64,000 nt of DNA from Parastagonospora avenae f. sp. tritici 18332-5. Lineage: Eukaryota; Ascomycota; Dothideomycetes; Pleosporales; Phaeosphaeriaceae. Below the pieces are notes generated by a model. It saw only the letters and a list, made by a program, of their open reading frames with translations. It ran no database searches and had not been told where the DNA came from. The translations under genes and the position numbers were made by a program. Below are positions 1 to 11,670 of this stretch, piece after piece (within the stretch, counting starts at the first letter, position 1; each line of letters begins with the position of its first letter). The stretch covers positions 1-64,000 of the forward strand of contig JAFJTR010000061.1 in assembly GCA_022559985.1 (NCBI GenBank), given 5' to 3'.

Positions 1-67
1 CCCCCCTCTTTTTTTTCCACATTACAAACAAGAAGCACACCCAAACGGTTTTCTTTTCCCCCCCTTC

Positions 68-106
<39 letters not shown>

Positions 107-1574
107 CCCAAACTGTTTGATCTCGCGTGCTCCGAAAAGCTGCAAAAGTCGCACGAGACCCAGCTTAGTAGGCTTGTTTGCTTAGTCTGGCGAAGGGTAA
201 TACGAACAGCAAATGCACATACACACACACTTGCCGAAACCAATATGTACCGAAACAAGGCCAGAGAAAAAGGCCCGTTCCTAGCAGTAGTATGTATGTT
301 CTAAACAACACCAAAATCATTGATTCTTGCAAGAAAGGTTATGATATGATACCTCGGCATATCTCCTACCCGACCGGTAAACCCGGGTAATAATCCCCCT
401 TCCCATCGCACAATCCAATCCATCCCATCTCACCTGTCAGATTAGCGAGCCCCCCCCCAGCCCAGCCCGCCACACCCACCGTCTCGCCTCGCAAAAGCAA
501 CTTTACTGGGTGTCAAAGCGTCTTACCCGCCCAATTGCCTTGCAAACCCTTGAACCCTGTTCGTGACGTTATTGAAGGCCGCGAGCAGGCGGCACGATCT
601 GCAGCCCCGGCCGCATCGCATCGGCAAAAAGGGAAGAGAGAACGTGCATTGATTGTCGCTCAGACACGGGAGGTGCGCAACGTCTGGGGTGCAGGAGTGG
701 TGAGACGTTGCGGCTCCAGATGGGGTACATGTGTTCCGCGACTTCAGGCTGGAATAGTCAAGGTGCAAAGGCGGATTGGCAGGTGTTTGTGATACTTATG
801 CAGAAATCATGCCATTGTACTTTCGCCAGCACAATCACATCGCGAGCTGTTATCGTAAAAGTGGACACATGTTGACGTCGCGAAACGGGTTGATATTAAT
901 ATTAAAAAAAAGAAAGAAAAAATTCCAAAACAGCTCTGTGCCAGCCCCCGAGGGAACTCGATCCTATGCATATGTTCCCAAATCTCCGTCCAATCCACCC
1001 CATAGAGCCATGGCCAAATGTGTTCTCCCTTCCCAAATACCCAAATATGCAAGTGTGACGCGAGTCCGAAAAAAACTTAAACAGCGAAAGGGGGGAATAT
1101 GAGGGGAATCTTGTGCAAGGCAATCCACCGATAAAGACGGGAATGAATGGGAGAAACCAAAAAAAGCTAAGTATGTGAAGGGAAAGGATGTAGAACAGTC
1201 TGATCCAAGATGGCGCCACTTGCGATGCAGAAAATCCCGTCGTGTAGATCCATCAATCCCGTCCCGCAGACCCATGCGATGCAATCAATACAGTACGCAA
1301 ATGACCATGTATCCGTGCGATGCAGGGTGAACGGGCTACCAAATGGTCGACGAATGCAATGCGTAGGAAATGGTGTATACAAAGAAATAATGAGATTGTT
1401 TAAGCACACCAGTACCATCCAGGGCTCTCCAAGCCTTTACTCCGCGTGCATGCCGTTCCTTCTCGTGGCTCAGCTATCTCGTTGTGATCGTATCGCGTAC
1501 TGTTTCTCTAGACCAGCCTAGAGTCCGTCGAGATAGGCAGTCATTTGAGCATTCGACAAGGGGCGAGTCTGTCC
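1..1574. other. Region downstream of the RSC7-type gene; no gene recognised
   Basis: No reading frame here resembles a known protein or has a convincing exon structure. The part next to 1574 is presumably the 3' UTR of the minus-strand RSC7 gene. A long pure C tract sits at the left end and an A-rich run at about 902-921. Confidence 0.5.
69..104. repeat. Homopolymer tract of 36 C
   Basis: Thirty-six consecutive C residues (G on the other strand), preceded by a T/C-rich stretch. Runs this long are uncommon in fungal nuclear DNA and are prone to length error in sequencing, so the exact length should not be trusted. Confidence 0.9.
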
Positions 1575-3883
1575 CTAGTAGGACTGCCATCCTTGCGGCG
1601 GTGCTTGCTGTGGAGCCCAGCCAGACATGCCTGGTTGCTGGCCAGCGGTACTCGGATGTTGCATGAACTGGTGAGGGCTCGGGCTAGGTTGGTAAGGATG
1701 TTGGCCCATGTTCTGGAATCCAGGATCGCCCATAGCACCCATAGTCTGATACTGTGGGACTGGTGTGCCGTGCATCGAGCCGCTGCTTTGGGCATGATGA
1801 AGCTGTGGAGAGGGGTGCATTGGTGATTGCTGGGGAAGAGGTGACTGTTGTGGAGGTCGCTGTGCGTATTGCTGCATGCTATGCTGCTGTGACAATGGCG
1901 ACGGCTGTGGAGCCTGTTGCCACATGTGAGATGGAGGATATCCATGACCGGTATTCTGGCCAGGGAGCATTCCGCCCGGTCCCATTCCTGGTTGCGCCAT
2001 GCCTTGGGGCATACCAATGCTTTGAGGGCGACGGTGCATTTGGTCGGGTCGCATTGGTGTGTGCTGCTGAGCCATAGGCGATGGGATCATGTTGTTCTGT
2101 GGGATGGACTGTGTGCGGTATGCCTGAGGCGGCATTTGCTGACCTGGCCTCTGTGGTGTCTGTGTTGCCATGCCATATTGATTGCCAGGCATGGTCACAT
2201 TTGTCGATGCGGCACGTGGCGACTGCACAGCCTGTGAAACCTGGGGTACTTGATCACCCTCCGCGGTCCCTGGGCGGTTGGTCTGCGCTGGTGGCTCATG
2301 TGGGCGTGTCCATATGTTGTCCAGGTACTCCTTGCGGCTCTTGCGCTGCTGTTCGAGCTGCTTGTTGGCCTCCGCCGTTTGGGCAGCGGCGTTCAGAATC
2401 TCGCCGGATGGCGTTGGCCTCGTCATGTCCTGATATGGCACGCCGGCCATCTCATGTCGAGGCCGCTGGACACCACTGTAGTCACGTGGTTGCAGATCAG
2501 TCGTATTACGTTGAGCATACGCGTCCGTGCCCACTGTAGGCAAGCTGCCCGGTGCGGGGTTGAGGCCTCCAAACGGCTGTAGAGGGTTGATAGCGCCGCC
2601 GAGATAGTCCTGGGCGTTGCCAGTGTAGGGCCCTGAATGGGCAAAGGTCATGGCATTGGCGTGGTTGGCTTCTGCCGCCGCAGCTTCTCTTGCTTTCGCG
2701 GCGCCCGGTCGCTTCTCGCCAGCAGCGTCTTCTTCTGTGAATCCTTGCTTACGGGCCTTGCTTTCCCAGTAATCGTCGCGCACTCTTCGGCCGTTGACTA
2801 TCAGCCTGCTCCCAAACTGGCGGAACATGGACCGCGCGGTTACGATGGCAATTTGCCGTGAACGGTACGAATACGGCAATATCTCTTGGTGGATCAGATC
2901 GTCCTTCTCGGCCTGCGTAGCAATGATCTTGAACAGAGAGCGGTTCTTGTTAAAAAGCAGATATGAGTCGCGGTAGCCGAGGACGCGCGCACATTCGGTG
3001 GCGAGCATGAACAGCTTATCGCCGCGGTTCGGCACGAAGAAGGTCCGGCAGCGGTATTCGCGTCCTTCGAGCGGATGGCCAGTCTGTGTGACCTTGCGTT
3101 CGCCAGCGTCGTCGATTTCGCGGGGTATGTACTCGTCGCCCTCAGGATTCAGCTGGTCGGTGGTGTGGTCGCGCACCGTAGGCAGCGCCTTGATCACGGT
3201 GGGTTTGGTGGGAGTGCCTTTGGTGGACGGCGACACTCGTGGAGGCGAGCCTTGGGGCAGCGGGGCGGTCTGGAGCTGCGGAGTCTGCACGGAGGGAGCG
3301 ATGCCGCCGTGCGAGGGCGTTGGAGGCTGGGACGAGCGGTTGGGGCTGCCAGCGTACGCGCCCTTTGCGGCCTTTGGCGGGCGCCCGCGCTTTCGTGGTT
3401 TGCCGTCTTCTGTGCCATCCGTCAGCGTGTCTCCCGGGTCCCGCGACGCGCTATACATACCATCTTCGCCGTACTGCAGGTCGGCATAGCTGTTCTCGGG
3501 CGAGCGACTGCGCTTGAGCCCGCGCGAGGGTTGCTGTGCGGCGGGCTGCGGCGGGCCTACAAGCACGCCTGGCAGGTGAGTTAGCATCACATCGCCATCG
3601 CCATCACAGTCATGAGTCAACGGGGCGCGCGCGGCGGATGTAACAGGTGCGCAACGCCGTCGCGGTGACGGGTCGCGGCTGCTACTTGACGGGTGTGGTT
3701 GTGCGACGGGCGCGCAGCGCTTGGACGCGTGAAGAAACATTGGACAGCGAGAAGAGCACTAGACGTACCTGCTGCATTGAGGGCGGACGGGTCAATGGTC
3801 CCTGATGGATCCATGATGCCGTTCCCAATGCCTCCATTCGACATGGACATGGTCTGGACGGGATGCGCATGCACAGAGTACAT
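1575..3883 (-). CDS. RSC7: Chromatin-remodelling complex subunit, RSC7/Swp82 family
   Basis: Two exons: 3883-3769 and 3568-1575, with a 200-nt intron (GTACGT donor, CTAAC branch, CAG acceptor). The frame closes at 702 residues. The N-terminus reads MDPSGTIDPSALNAAG and joins to a GLKRSRSPE segment, an order I associate with fungal Rsc7 proteins; this is why the 3883 start with intron is preferred over the uninterrupted frame from 3740. An AT-hook-like RKRGRPPK lies near residue 100. The conserved CRC-subunit domain is at about 180-320 (REYRCRTFFVPNRGDKL, ARVLGYRDSYLLFNKN, RSMFRQFGSRLI). The last 300 residues are Q/P/M-rich and low-complexity. Family members are nuclear subunits of RSC or SWI/SNF remodellers. 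Upstream is an unusually long gene-free region. Confidence 0.9.
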
Positions 3884-6800
3884 TCCTTGCGGCGCAGGAG
3901 CGGCCGAGCTCGCAGGTCAGTCCGGCGAGCGTCGTGTGGTTGAGCAGCTCAGATGGGAGCCAATGGGCGCGGGAAGGTGCGACTCGCGAACGGCTGGGTC
4001 GGGAGGCGCATTCGGTGGTGGCAGGCGGAGGTGGTCGGTTGTCGGTTGTCGGTCGTCGCAAAGGGCAGGTGTCGTGTCTGCTGCGACGGGCGCGCGCTGC
4101 AAGATCCCGAAGTTCCAGCGGGCGGGGCCAAGCAGCGAACAGGACTCTTGGACTGGTGAACTAGTCGTCGGCCCAGAGCGAACGTCAAACCGCAGTTCGG
4201 GGGAAGCGACTCCAAACAGCAGCAGCAGACGCAAACGTCAAACAGAGGCCAGTCGCAGGACAGGGCTCGGCGGCGACGCGACGATGGCTGCGATGGCGAT
4301 GATGCAAGGCCGGCGGCCTCGTAGCACGATCACAGGACGGCGGGATCTGCGTGGGCGTAGGCGCGCACGACGAATCGCGGACGGGCACGATCGGACGCTG
4401 CAAATAATATAGGGCTAGTAGAGTAAGTCGAAATGCAAGAGAGCGCGAAAAGAAGCGGCAGTGGGTGCACAGGACAGGACGCCCATGGCAATAGCAGAGG
4501 CTCGAGTAAAGGCCGCCACGTGAATGGGGAGCTCCCAGCTGCACGACGCGGCGGCGCACGCTGCTGCTACCCGCCTGTAAGGGTTCGCTCGCCGTATCGT
4601 AAGCAGCGCCTGGGTGACTTGCAGCAGCGCGGCCGTGGGCGAGTGCTGCACGCACCCGGCGCCGGAGACGAGCGGGCAAATGGGAGGGAGGAGGGACTAA
4701 CCGTGGTGGTCGTGGCAGACAGTGATGTCTGATGTCTGATGTCTGATGGCGGACGGCGGATGGCTGCGAAGGTGAATTGCCCTGGGTGGTGGGCGCTGTC
4801 GCGGCTATCTTCACCGTGGACCAGAGAGAGTCCGCAGAGGAGAGACGAAACGAGACGAAACGATGCAACACCACGGGCGGCGGAGGCTAGCCTATGGTAT
4901 TTGCGAATCTCAAGCTCCAAGCTCAGCGATGAGAACCCAGCTGACGGCCCGCTCACAATACGGCGGCAGAGCTAACGGCGGAGACTGCGCAGCTGCAAGT
5001 CGTCGGCTAGCGAGCAAATGGGTGAATACGATGACGACTGCTTCGAGAGGCTTGTCTGGAAGCTGGATGGCAGTCTGCTAACTGCTAACTGTGTATTGCG
5101 TACGGTATTCTATGCCTGTTAGGTGCTTGTGGACTGGCTCCGCGGCGGGAAGCGCAGCACAGACCTGGGCCGCCTTTTACGAGTAGGACGCGCTCAAGCC
5201 GCACCTCACACCAAGCGGAACAGCATGATGACCGGCATGAGGGCCATCAGATAGCCACCCTTTAGCGCGGATCTCGATATTTGCTACTCCACCAAGGCCA
5301 AGCTTCCAACGATCCCGAATGCGTCCGGCCTCATGCTTCGGCCCTCGCTGCGAGAACGAGGCCCCTCCTCTGCTGCCCTAGTCACCAGAGCTGCCTATCA
5401 TGGCCGTCTTTGCACCAATATGGCCACGCCCGACATGGGCCGCACCGAGCAGTTCGCCTGCATTCCACCAGTCACAGGAGCATCTGCCTGCTGATTGATC
5501 AAGGCGACCGTGTCAGCAGGCTGCCGTCGAATCACGCTCCATCTCGCCCTAGAGCTGCACCGCGCCCAAGACAGCTCTGCATAAGCGGCCGCCATCGTCA
5601 TGCATTTGCTATCCTCGTTCCATCAACCTGCCCGTATCGTCTGACTCCCCAAACCCGTAAGAACCTCTTCTGGCCGCACCATGCTTGCCGCAGCAGCCGA
5701 ATGAAGATGCTTGACTTTATTGCTGTGGATAGCCTAGCGGCCCCAGCCCGACGACCCATCTTGCTGCCTGCAACACGCCTGCAAGAGTCCTGCTCCCATC
5801 TCCCGTGATTCCGTCGCAAACGCCTGTACAGATCGGCGAACTCTGGATGCGCAATACATTTGCCTATCAGAACTCGCTAGTACCGGCCACTCGTAGCGCC
5901 CTTTGCCAGTCTGAACCAGCCCGCGGGCCAAAACATCAAAGCTGAGCAACTTGAAGCACTGCCCTTCTTCCGGGGTCGTGTCCCTACACTCTGGTTTGGC
6001 CGTCCAAAGGACAAGGAATTCATGCCGTTGACTTTGCGTTCCGTGTGCACACAGACTCTGCGCTGACGATCCGTTCCACAAGACGTCCCGCTCTCCGGAC
6101 AAGGGCGCGCTCGACACCCTGGGCCTGCCCGTGCTGCTCGATCTCCGCCGTCATACCTCAACCCACATCTCACATCCCTTCCGCAGCGCGCGCCACTTGT
6201 GTCCATGCGGGGGGGCTTGAAACGCCATGGCTGGCTCCTCCACTGTGTCAACAGCGCTCTGACATTGTCTGTGCGTTCCTTTTGTAGACATTTTAACTTG
6301 GGGTAATATCAGACTGAATGAAAAGATAGCCGCGCAATGAAATGAGAAATGATTAAACTTTCCCAGCGGCTCCAGCACTGCAATCGACTGACGCGTCGAT
6401 TGACCAAAGCAGGCAGTCTGAAGCTGGCGCGTCTCGTTTTTTCGACGCGTTCCCGAGAGGCTGTGCCCCCAAGACCGATGTCTCAGGGTAAAGTTTGTCA
6501 TCTGCTCTTCGGCAGGGTCTCTAGACGCCCAATATAGTCGATTTACCTGCTTTTCATGGTTGATGGCTTGCTCCGTAGAGAATATTCGGGCCGGACTATT
6601 TGCTTCAAACCCTGATTGTCCATCATCGCAACTTGGCTAGAGCGTAGTGAGTAATGGGCGCGATCGCTTATTTCCGCCTCTCTTCAGTCCCACCGTAGGC
6701 CAACCTTGTACCGAGACTAGAGAGATTTTGATAGATCGAATGTAGTAGCTGAAGGATGATTGAGAAGGTCAATTGCGCATATCGCATACGCGCCAATAAC

Positions 6801-8436
6801 GCATTGCATGGCAAGCAACAACAACCGCTATGCAGTCCCCAGAACAACGCCCGCAAAAAGTCTAGCCACCGCCTATCATGGCCATTTGATCTCCACATCT
6901 TAGGAAGACAGATGTGGACAAGTCGAAACGGTTGACTACGCGGTCGGCGGATGCGCACTCGTCCAGAGCTTGGCATGGCACTACAATTGAGCCGGGGTGG
7001 CTAGTTGCGCGATCATATGACGGACTCGACCACTGCCTTGGATTGCGACGTCGGGATCGATCAGACAGCAACACTAACCCTCCTCGGGTGCTCTAAGGAT
7101 ACCACAAAGGCTCAGAGTTGGCTGCGGCCACCGACCACAAGATGGTTGCTTGCCGCAGGTAGGCCGTTTCATGATTCCGAGAGAGGGGCTCACAGTGTTA
7201 CCACTCGCTCCACAGATATGGAGATCCTACTATCATCCACGAATTTCTTACAGACCCTGGATTAGCTAGGTCCTAAGCTTCGCGTGCCAGTCTGTGGGGC
7301 AGATGCTGTCGTCGTACAATTCTGGCGGTGAAGCTTGCCACTTTACTCGCTCTTCCTGGGGAGAAAAATGCCGGCCTATGACAGGCCCAACAAGGTGTAA
7401 CAGGGAACTTACTACGACCCACTCCAGTAAAACCGAATATTGAGCTAGCTATTGTGCTTCATTGGCTGTCGTTTGCCACCAAGTATTTGGGTCAGTCTCC
7501 CTAATCGGTGCCATCCGTACTCACGCAGAACCGAGTTGCGCGGCGTAACGATTTGGATTACTGCAGATAGCGCCAAACGACAAGGAGCGGTGACCTTAGC
7601 TGATGTGCGGCACTTGGCTGCTTGAGAGCTCACAAACTGCATGCACTTCGAGACCCGCAATTAGAAGTGAAGGCGTTGACAAAATTTCGCCTATCGCAAT
7701 GTGTGCCCGAGATCCACGCTGAAACAGAGCTGAGTGGGTGTATCATTATCCGACTACAGCCAGGAAAGGTGGCGAGGCTGCAGCAAGTTTATCGACTGTC
7801 GAGATAGCCATGGCCAATCAACCAGCAGGACTGGACCCTAACCAGCAGCATTAAGGTCAGGTGGAGCGTCGGTTCAACTGTGGTGAGGCCTCGAAAGCCC
7901 AGGATAGAGCATGGTTTCGTCTAGAGGCATCAGATGACCCGGAGAGAATCCTAGCCAATGCTTTTCTAATGCTGCACTAGCAACTAGGATGAAGAGCAGT
8001 TATTGCCATGCCACTGCGGACGCGGACAAAAGAATTGTGGCAACTTGAACGGTGCGGTTCACCTGCGAGCACTGTCTGAGGATTAGTTGTAATTTTCACA
8101 CTCACACACATTCCATCAAACCTGGTACCGATCAAAGTCCAAGTAACCTCAGTCCACAGTCACAGGTGGTCCGAGACGAGGATCTGCACAATAGTGTTAC
8201 ATTGAGGCCTTTTCCTTGGAAAAGGGCTACCTACGCGTCGTGCCCCGAAAAACGGATATCCCATGATTAAACGCCAATCGAACGCCGTGAATCATGCACA
8301 CCCCACTGGTGATAGTGGTATTAACGCCTGGCAATATCGCAACGGGAAATTTTGTGGATGAGGGTGACCTCGACGTCTAGATGCCAGCCGTGATACCTGT
8401 GTGGTTTCTGACTCGTCGGGTGCGAACGTTTCGGAA
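3884..8436. other. 4.5-kb gene-poor interval between RSC7-type and SF3A2 genes
   Basis: No frame on either strand is recognisable as a protein, and no exon chain can be built. About 3.9-5.1 kb is GC-rich with short tandem repeats and is probably promoter or 5' leader of the minus-strand RSC7 gene. From 5.1 to 8.4 kb I see only unremarkable mixed sequence with short chance frames. Minus-strand frames around 5734-6251 look mildly protein-like but match nothing I know. Confidence 0.5.
4723..4861. repeat. Short tandem repeats in the RSC7 upstream region
   Basis: A heptamer TGATGTC is repeated three times from 4723, followed by a degenerate fourth copy. A decamer GAGACGAAAC occurs twice head-to-tail at 4842-4861. 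A related TCGGTTG pair lies near 4036-4050. They are simple sequence in a probable promoter or leader. Confidence 0.7.
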
Positions 8437-9141
8437 CTATTTCCGACCGGGAGCAAGACCTGGAACTGCGCTGAAGCGCTCGTCGCGCTCAGTCTTGAAG
8501 AGCAGCTGACACCAGAACTCTTTGTTGTCGTCGTCAAACCAGGTCCAGAACTTTCCCTCCCTTCTGTCGATCTCGCGCGCCTGCAGCTTCACTGCGACCG
8601 TCTCATATGGCTCACCCGCGACGATGAGGTACTGATAATTGGGGTCTGCCTCCTCGACGCGCTGCTCATACGCGCTCATGAAGCGGACTCGAGGGATGAC
8701 GCCGGTGGTGATATCGGGAAACTGGAACTGGAACAGCAATCCGTTCTGCCGGGACATCGGGTCGCGGACCTTGGTGATGCGATAGCCTGGCCGTCCGATC
8801 TTGAGCGTGTTCTTCTTGACCTGCACGCCGGCAAGCAATCCCGCCTGGCTTGCATCATCCCGCTTGCCCTCACGCTGTTCTTTCGCGGCACGACGCGCCA
8901 AGTTGGTCTGATGTTTCCTGCCCTGTGTATGGGCAAGGTATGATCCATCGTTTTGGTGAACTGTAAGGCACAGACGACATTCGAAGGAGCCGACATGGTT
9001 CTTGAAAAAGTACGGGTCTTTATCGAGGTCTATCGTCTCGAGCGCGAGCTTCCGCAGACGCTCTCGTCGGTCGGCATTCGTAGCTGATTGTGACGCGACA
9101 CCGCCGCCGCCGAACTTGGAGCCTGCGCGGTTCTGCGACAT
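8437..9141 (-). CDS. Splicing factor 3A subunit 2 (Prp11/Sap62 family)
   Basis: Single-exon gene of 234 residues. SF3A2 is part of the U2 snRNP SF3a complex and helps engage the branch-site region during pre-spliceosome assembly in the nucleus. The N-terminal MSQNRAGSKFGGGGVAS is characteristic of the family. A U1-type C2H2 zinc finger follows at about 54-78 (CRLC, then HTQGRKH), then the conserved block containing GRPGYRITKVRDP and the WTWFDDDNKEFWCQLLFK end. Length agrees with fungal orthologues, which lack the long proline-rich metazoan tail. The ATG has an A-rich context (AAAAATGTC). It is divergent from TBCE. Confidence 0.95.
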   Translation of the reverse strand: MSQNRAGSKFGGGGVASQSATNADRRERLRKLALETIDLDKDPYFFKNHVGSFECRLCLTVHQNDGSYLAHTQGRKHQTNLARRAAKEQREGKRDDASQAGLLAGVQVKKNTLKIGRPGYRITKVRDPMSRQNGLLFQFQFPDITTGVIPRVRFMSAYEQRVEEADPNYQYLIVAGEPYETVAVKLQAREIDRREGKFWTWFDDDNKEFWCQLLFKTERDERFSAVPGLAPGRK

Positions 9142-9596
9142 TTTTATTAGCTCTTTGAGGTAGAGGTGAGAAGCATACCTGGTAATCCATAATACAGCAC
9201 CCTCAGCAACTTCTGGAGATGGAAAGCAGCTTTATAAAGCTTGTGGAAGTCTAGTATTAGCCGCGTAGAATGCTTGAAAGCTTGGTGGATCGATTGTCGT
9301 CGTTGCGCGTGAGTGATGCGTTGGCTAGTGAAATTCCCGTCTGGGATGGCGATCCAGGTACCGTACCGCGCTAGTCAGCTTACCTAAGCCAACGTCACGT
9401 GCAAATTGGGCCTCGTTCCTTCCTCCACTCACCTGCATACATGTCTTTTGCTCGTGCCTTCACATGTCAAGATTTCAGGACTTGAAATGAGTAGTACGTT
9501 GTCTCGATAATCCCTTCCCGACCTAGCTTCCGCTAGACATTACACGTGGCTGCTGAGCATTTCGACCTCGAGCAAGGTTCAACAGAAAGAGTAGGG
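9142..9596. promoter_or_regulatory. Divergent promoter region, SF3A2 / TBCE
   Basis: This 455-bp interval separates two outward-facing starts. It contains two CACGTG E-box palindromes, at 9396-9401 and 9543-9548, the second close to the TBCE start. E-boxes of this kind bind bHLH factors in fungi; use here is inference. Confidence 0.4.
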
Positions 9597-11650
9597 ATGA
9601 ATACGGACTTTTACATCGGCAAGCGGTTGTCGTATGATGGGCGATTATGTACAGTTCGCTATCATGGAGCAGTTCAAGGCACGAAGGGTGAATGGCTAGG
9701 TGTCGAATGGGACGACCCAACTCGAGGAAAGCATGCCGGCGAACACCAAGGCGTGAAGTACTTCGAATGTGAGTCTAATAGTTATGCTGAGCTCCTTGGT
9801 GCCATATTACTTGAATGGTTCAAGTCCCATGTGCACTGGATTTTCAAGGACACCTGCCCAAATATCCCCCAAGACTGTGTTGAACAGCACTTCAACCATC
9901 GAAGCTATATCCAGAAACAGAAACCTCACATTCAACACTAGTTCGTACCTCAACTAGATACTCCTACAATACCAACACCTCTTCCATACATGAAATCTAA
10001 CACCCCACAGGCCTCCACCCTTCCCCAACATGCGCATCCTTCATCCGCCCCACCCGCACCCCCGACCCAACCCTCTCCTTCACGCAAGCCCTAAAATCAA
10101 AATACGCCTCCGACCCGCCCTCCTCCCCCAACTCCACCGACCCAGACGTCCAAATCGTCTTCAACCACCAGGCGCCCACTGCCAAACCCACCCTGATCAA
10201 ATTCAGCGGCAAAGTCGCCGAGGAAATCGGCTTCGACAAGATCCGCGCGCAGCTCGCGCAGCTGTGTGAGCTGCGCATTGTGATTCTCGATGGGCTGGGT
10301 ATGTGTAGGCCGGAAGTTAGGGGGAAGGGGTGGATTGAGGGGAGGGGAAAGGGGGATGTGGCGGGGCAATGTCCGAAGGCTGTGGAGTTGGATTTGAGTA
10401 GGAATGTTTTTGAGGAGTGGAGGGAGATGGCGAGTATTTGTGGGGAGTTGGGGAGGGTGAGGGGGTTGAGGGTTGAGTGAGTATATTTGAATGTGAGGGA
10501 AGGGAAGGAGATGATGCTAATAAGGTGACCTAGTGGGAATCGATTTCGAGATACGTCAATCACGGAGCAGGAGAGGGAGATGTGTCTCAAAGCATTTGCG
10601 AATATCAACACGTTGAGGCTGGAGGAGAATCTGCTGCCTTGGGAAGATGTGGCCAGGATAACACACCTCTTCCCTACGCTGTCAGTGTTCGGCGCGTCGA
10701 GTAATCTCTACACCACGCTCTCGGCACACACGCTCAACCCAACGATCACCGACCTGACGCTCGAGGACAACTTGATCCATTCTCTATCCGCCATATCCTC
10801 GCTAACCTCCCTTCCGAACCTCAAACGTCTAATCCTCAAGTCCAACAAGATATCCGAGGTTGGTAGTCCAATGCCCGCCTTCCCTGCAAGTCTCGTGGAA
10901 GTTGATCTCTCCTTCAATGAGATTTCCACGTGGAACTTCATCGAGATGTTCGCACACGTCTTCCCCGGCCTCACCAGTCTCCGCGTCTCGCACAATCCCC
11001 TGTATGAGAATCTACAAGCGCCGGATGGCCGGGCGCTGACGGCAGATGACGGATACATGCTTACTCTCGCGCGTCTGGGCAATCTCAAGACGCTGAACCA
11101 CAGCCCGATCAACCCCAAAGAACGCCTGAACGCCGAAAGCTACTACCTCTCCATGATTGCCAAGGAAGTGCAATTCGCGCCCGAGGGCATGAGAGAGGCG
11201 ATATTGAAAACGCATCCGCGATACGCGTGGTTGTGTGAGGAGTATGGCGAGCCGGACGTGCAGAGTAAGAAGGACGCCGTGAATCCGAATTCTCTGGCGG
11301 CGAGACTGCTGAAGATACATTTCTACCTGGCCGCGGATGAGAGCAGAAGGTATGACGCGGAGATTCCGATGAATTGCACGGCGTACACGGTGCTGGGAAT
11401 GGTGGGCAAGCACTTCGACGTTATGCCGTATGATTGCAAACTGGTCTGGGAAACGGGCGATTGGATACCTGCAAAGAGCAACGTGGCAGCGTACGAGGAC
11501 GACGATTGGGATTCAGACGACAGTGAGGACGAGGACAAAGCGGAGAGGGTGATGAGAGAGGTTGAAATCGTGCCTGGCACACGCTCGATAGCGACATGGA
11601 TCGACGGGACCGAAGCAACAGTAAGAGTGGAGTTTGAGCGGTGGATATAG
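9597..11650 (+). CDS. Tubulin-specific chaperone E (TBCE / Pac2 / Alp21)
   Basis: Three exons: 9597-9768, 10011-10476, 10534-11650 (introns of 242 and 57 nt). The frame closes at 584 residues. The CAP-Gly domain at about 5-70 shows the expected pattern (GEWLGVEWDDPTRGKH, then GVKYFEC across the first splice). Leucine-rich repeats fill about 130-400 (LTLEDNLIHSL, LKRLILKSNKISEV, LVEVDLSFNEIS, LRVSHNPL). A ubiquitin-like C-terminal domain follows an acidic linker (DDDWDSDDSEDED). TBCE binds alpha-tubulin and works with cofactors B, C, D and Arl2 in assembling alpha/beta-tubulin dimers. The first ATG was chosen because it gives the compact CAP-Gly start. The stop lies only 20 bp from the stop of the convergent JmjC gene. 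Confidence 0.93.
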
Positions 11651-11670
11651 CACCTCAGCGGAACCACCAA

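Noticed and set aside
1..258. Minus-strand frame with a poly-Gly run
   Set aside because: The glycines come from the C homopolymer; no other coding evidence.
5734..6251. Minus-strand frames with a mildly protein-like middle section
   Set aside because: No recognisable family and two overlapping frames compete; not enough to call a gene.
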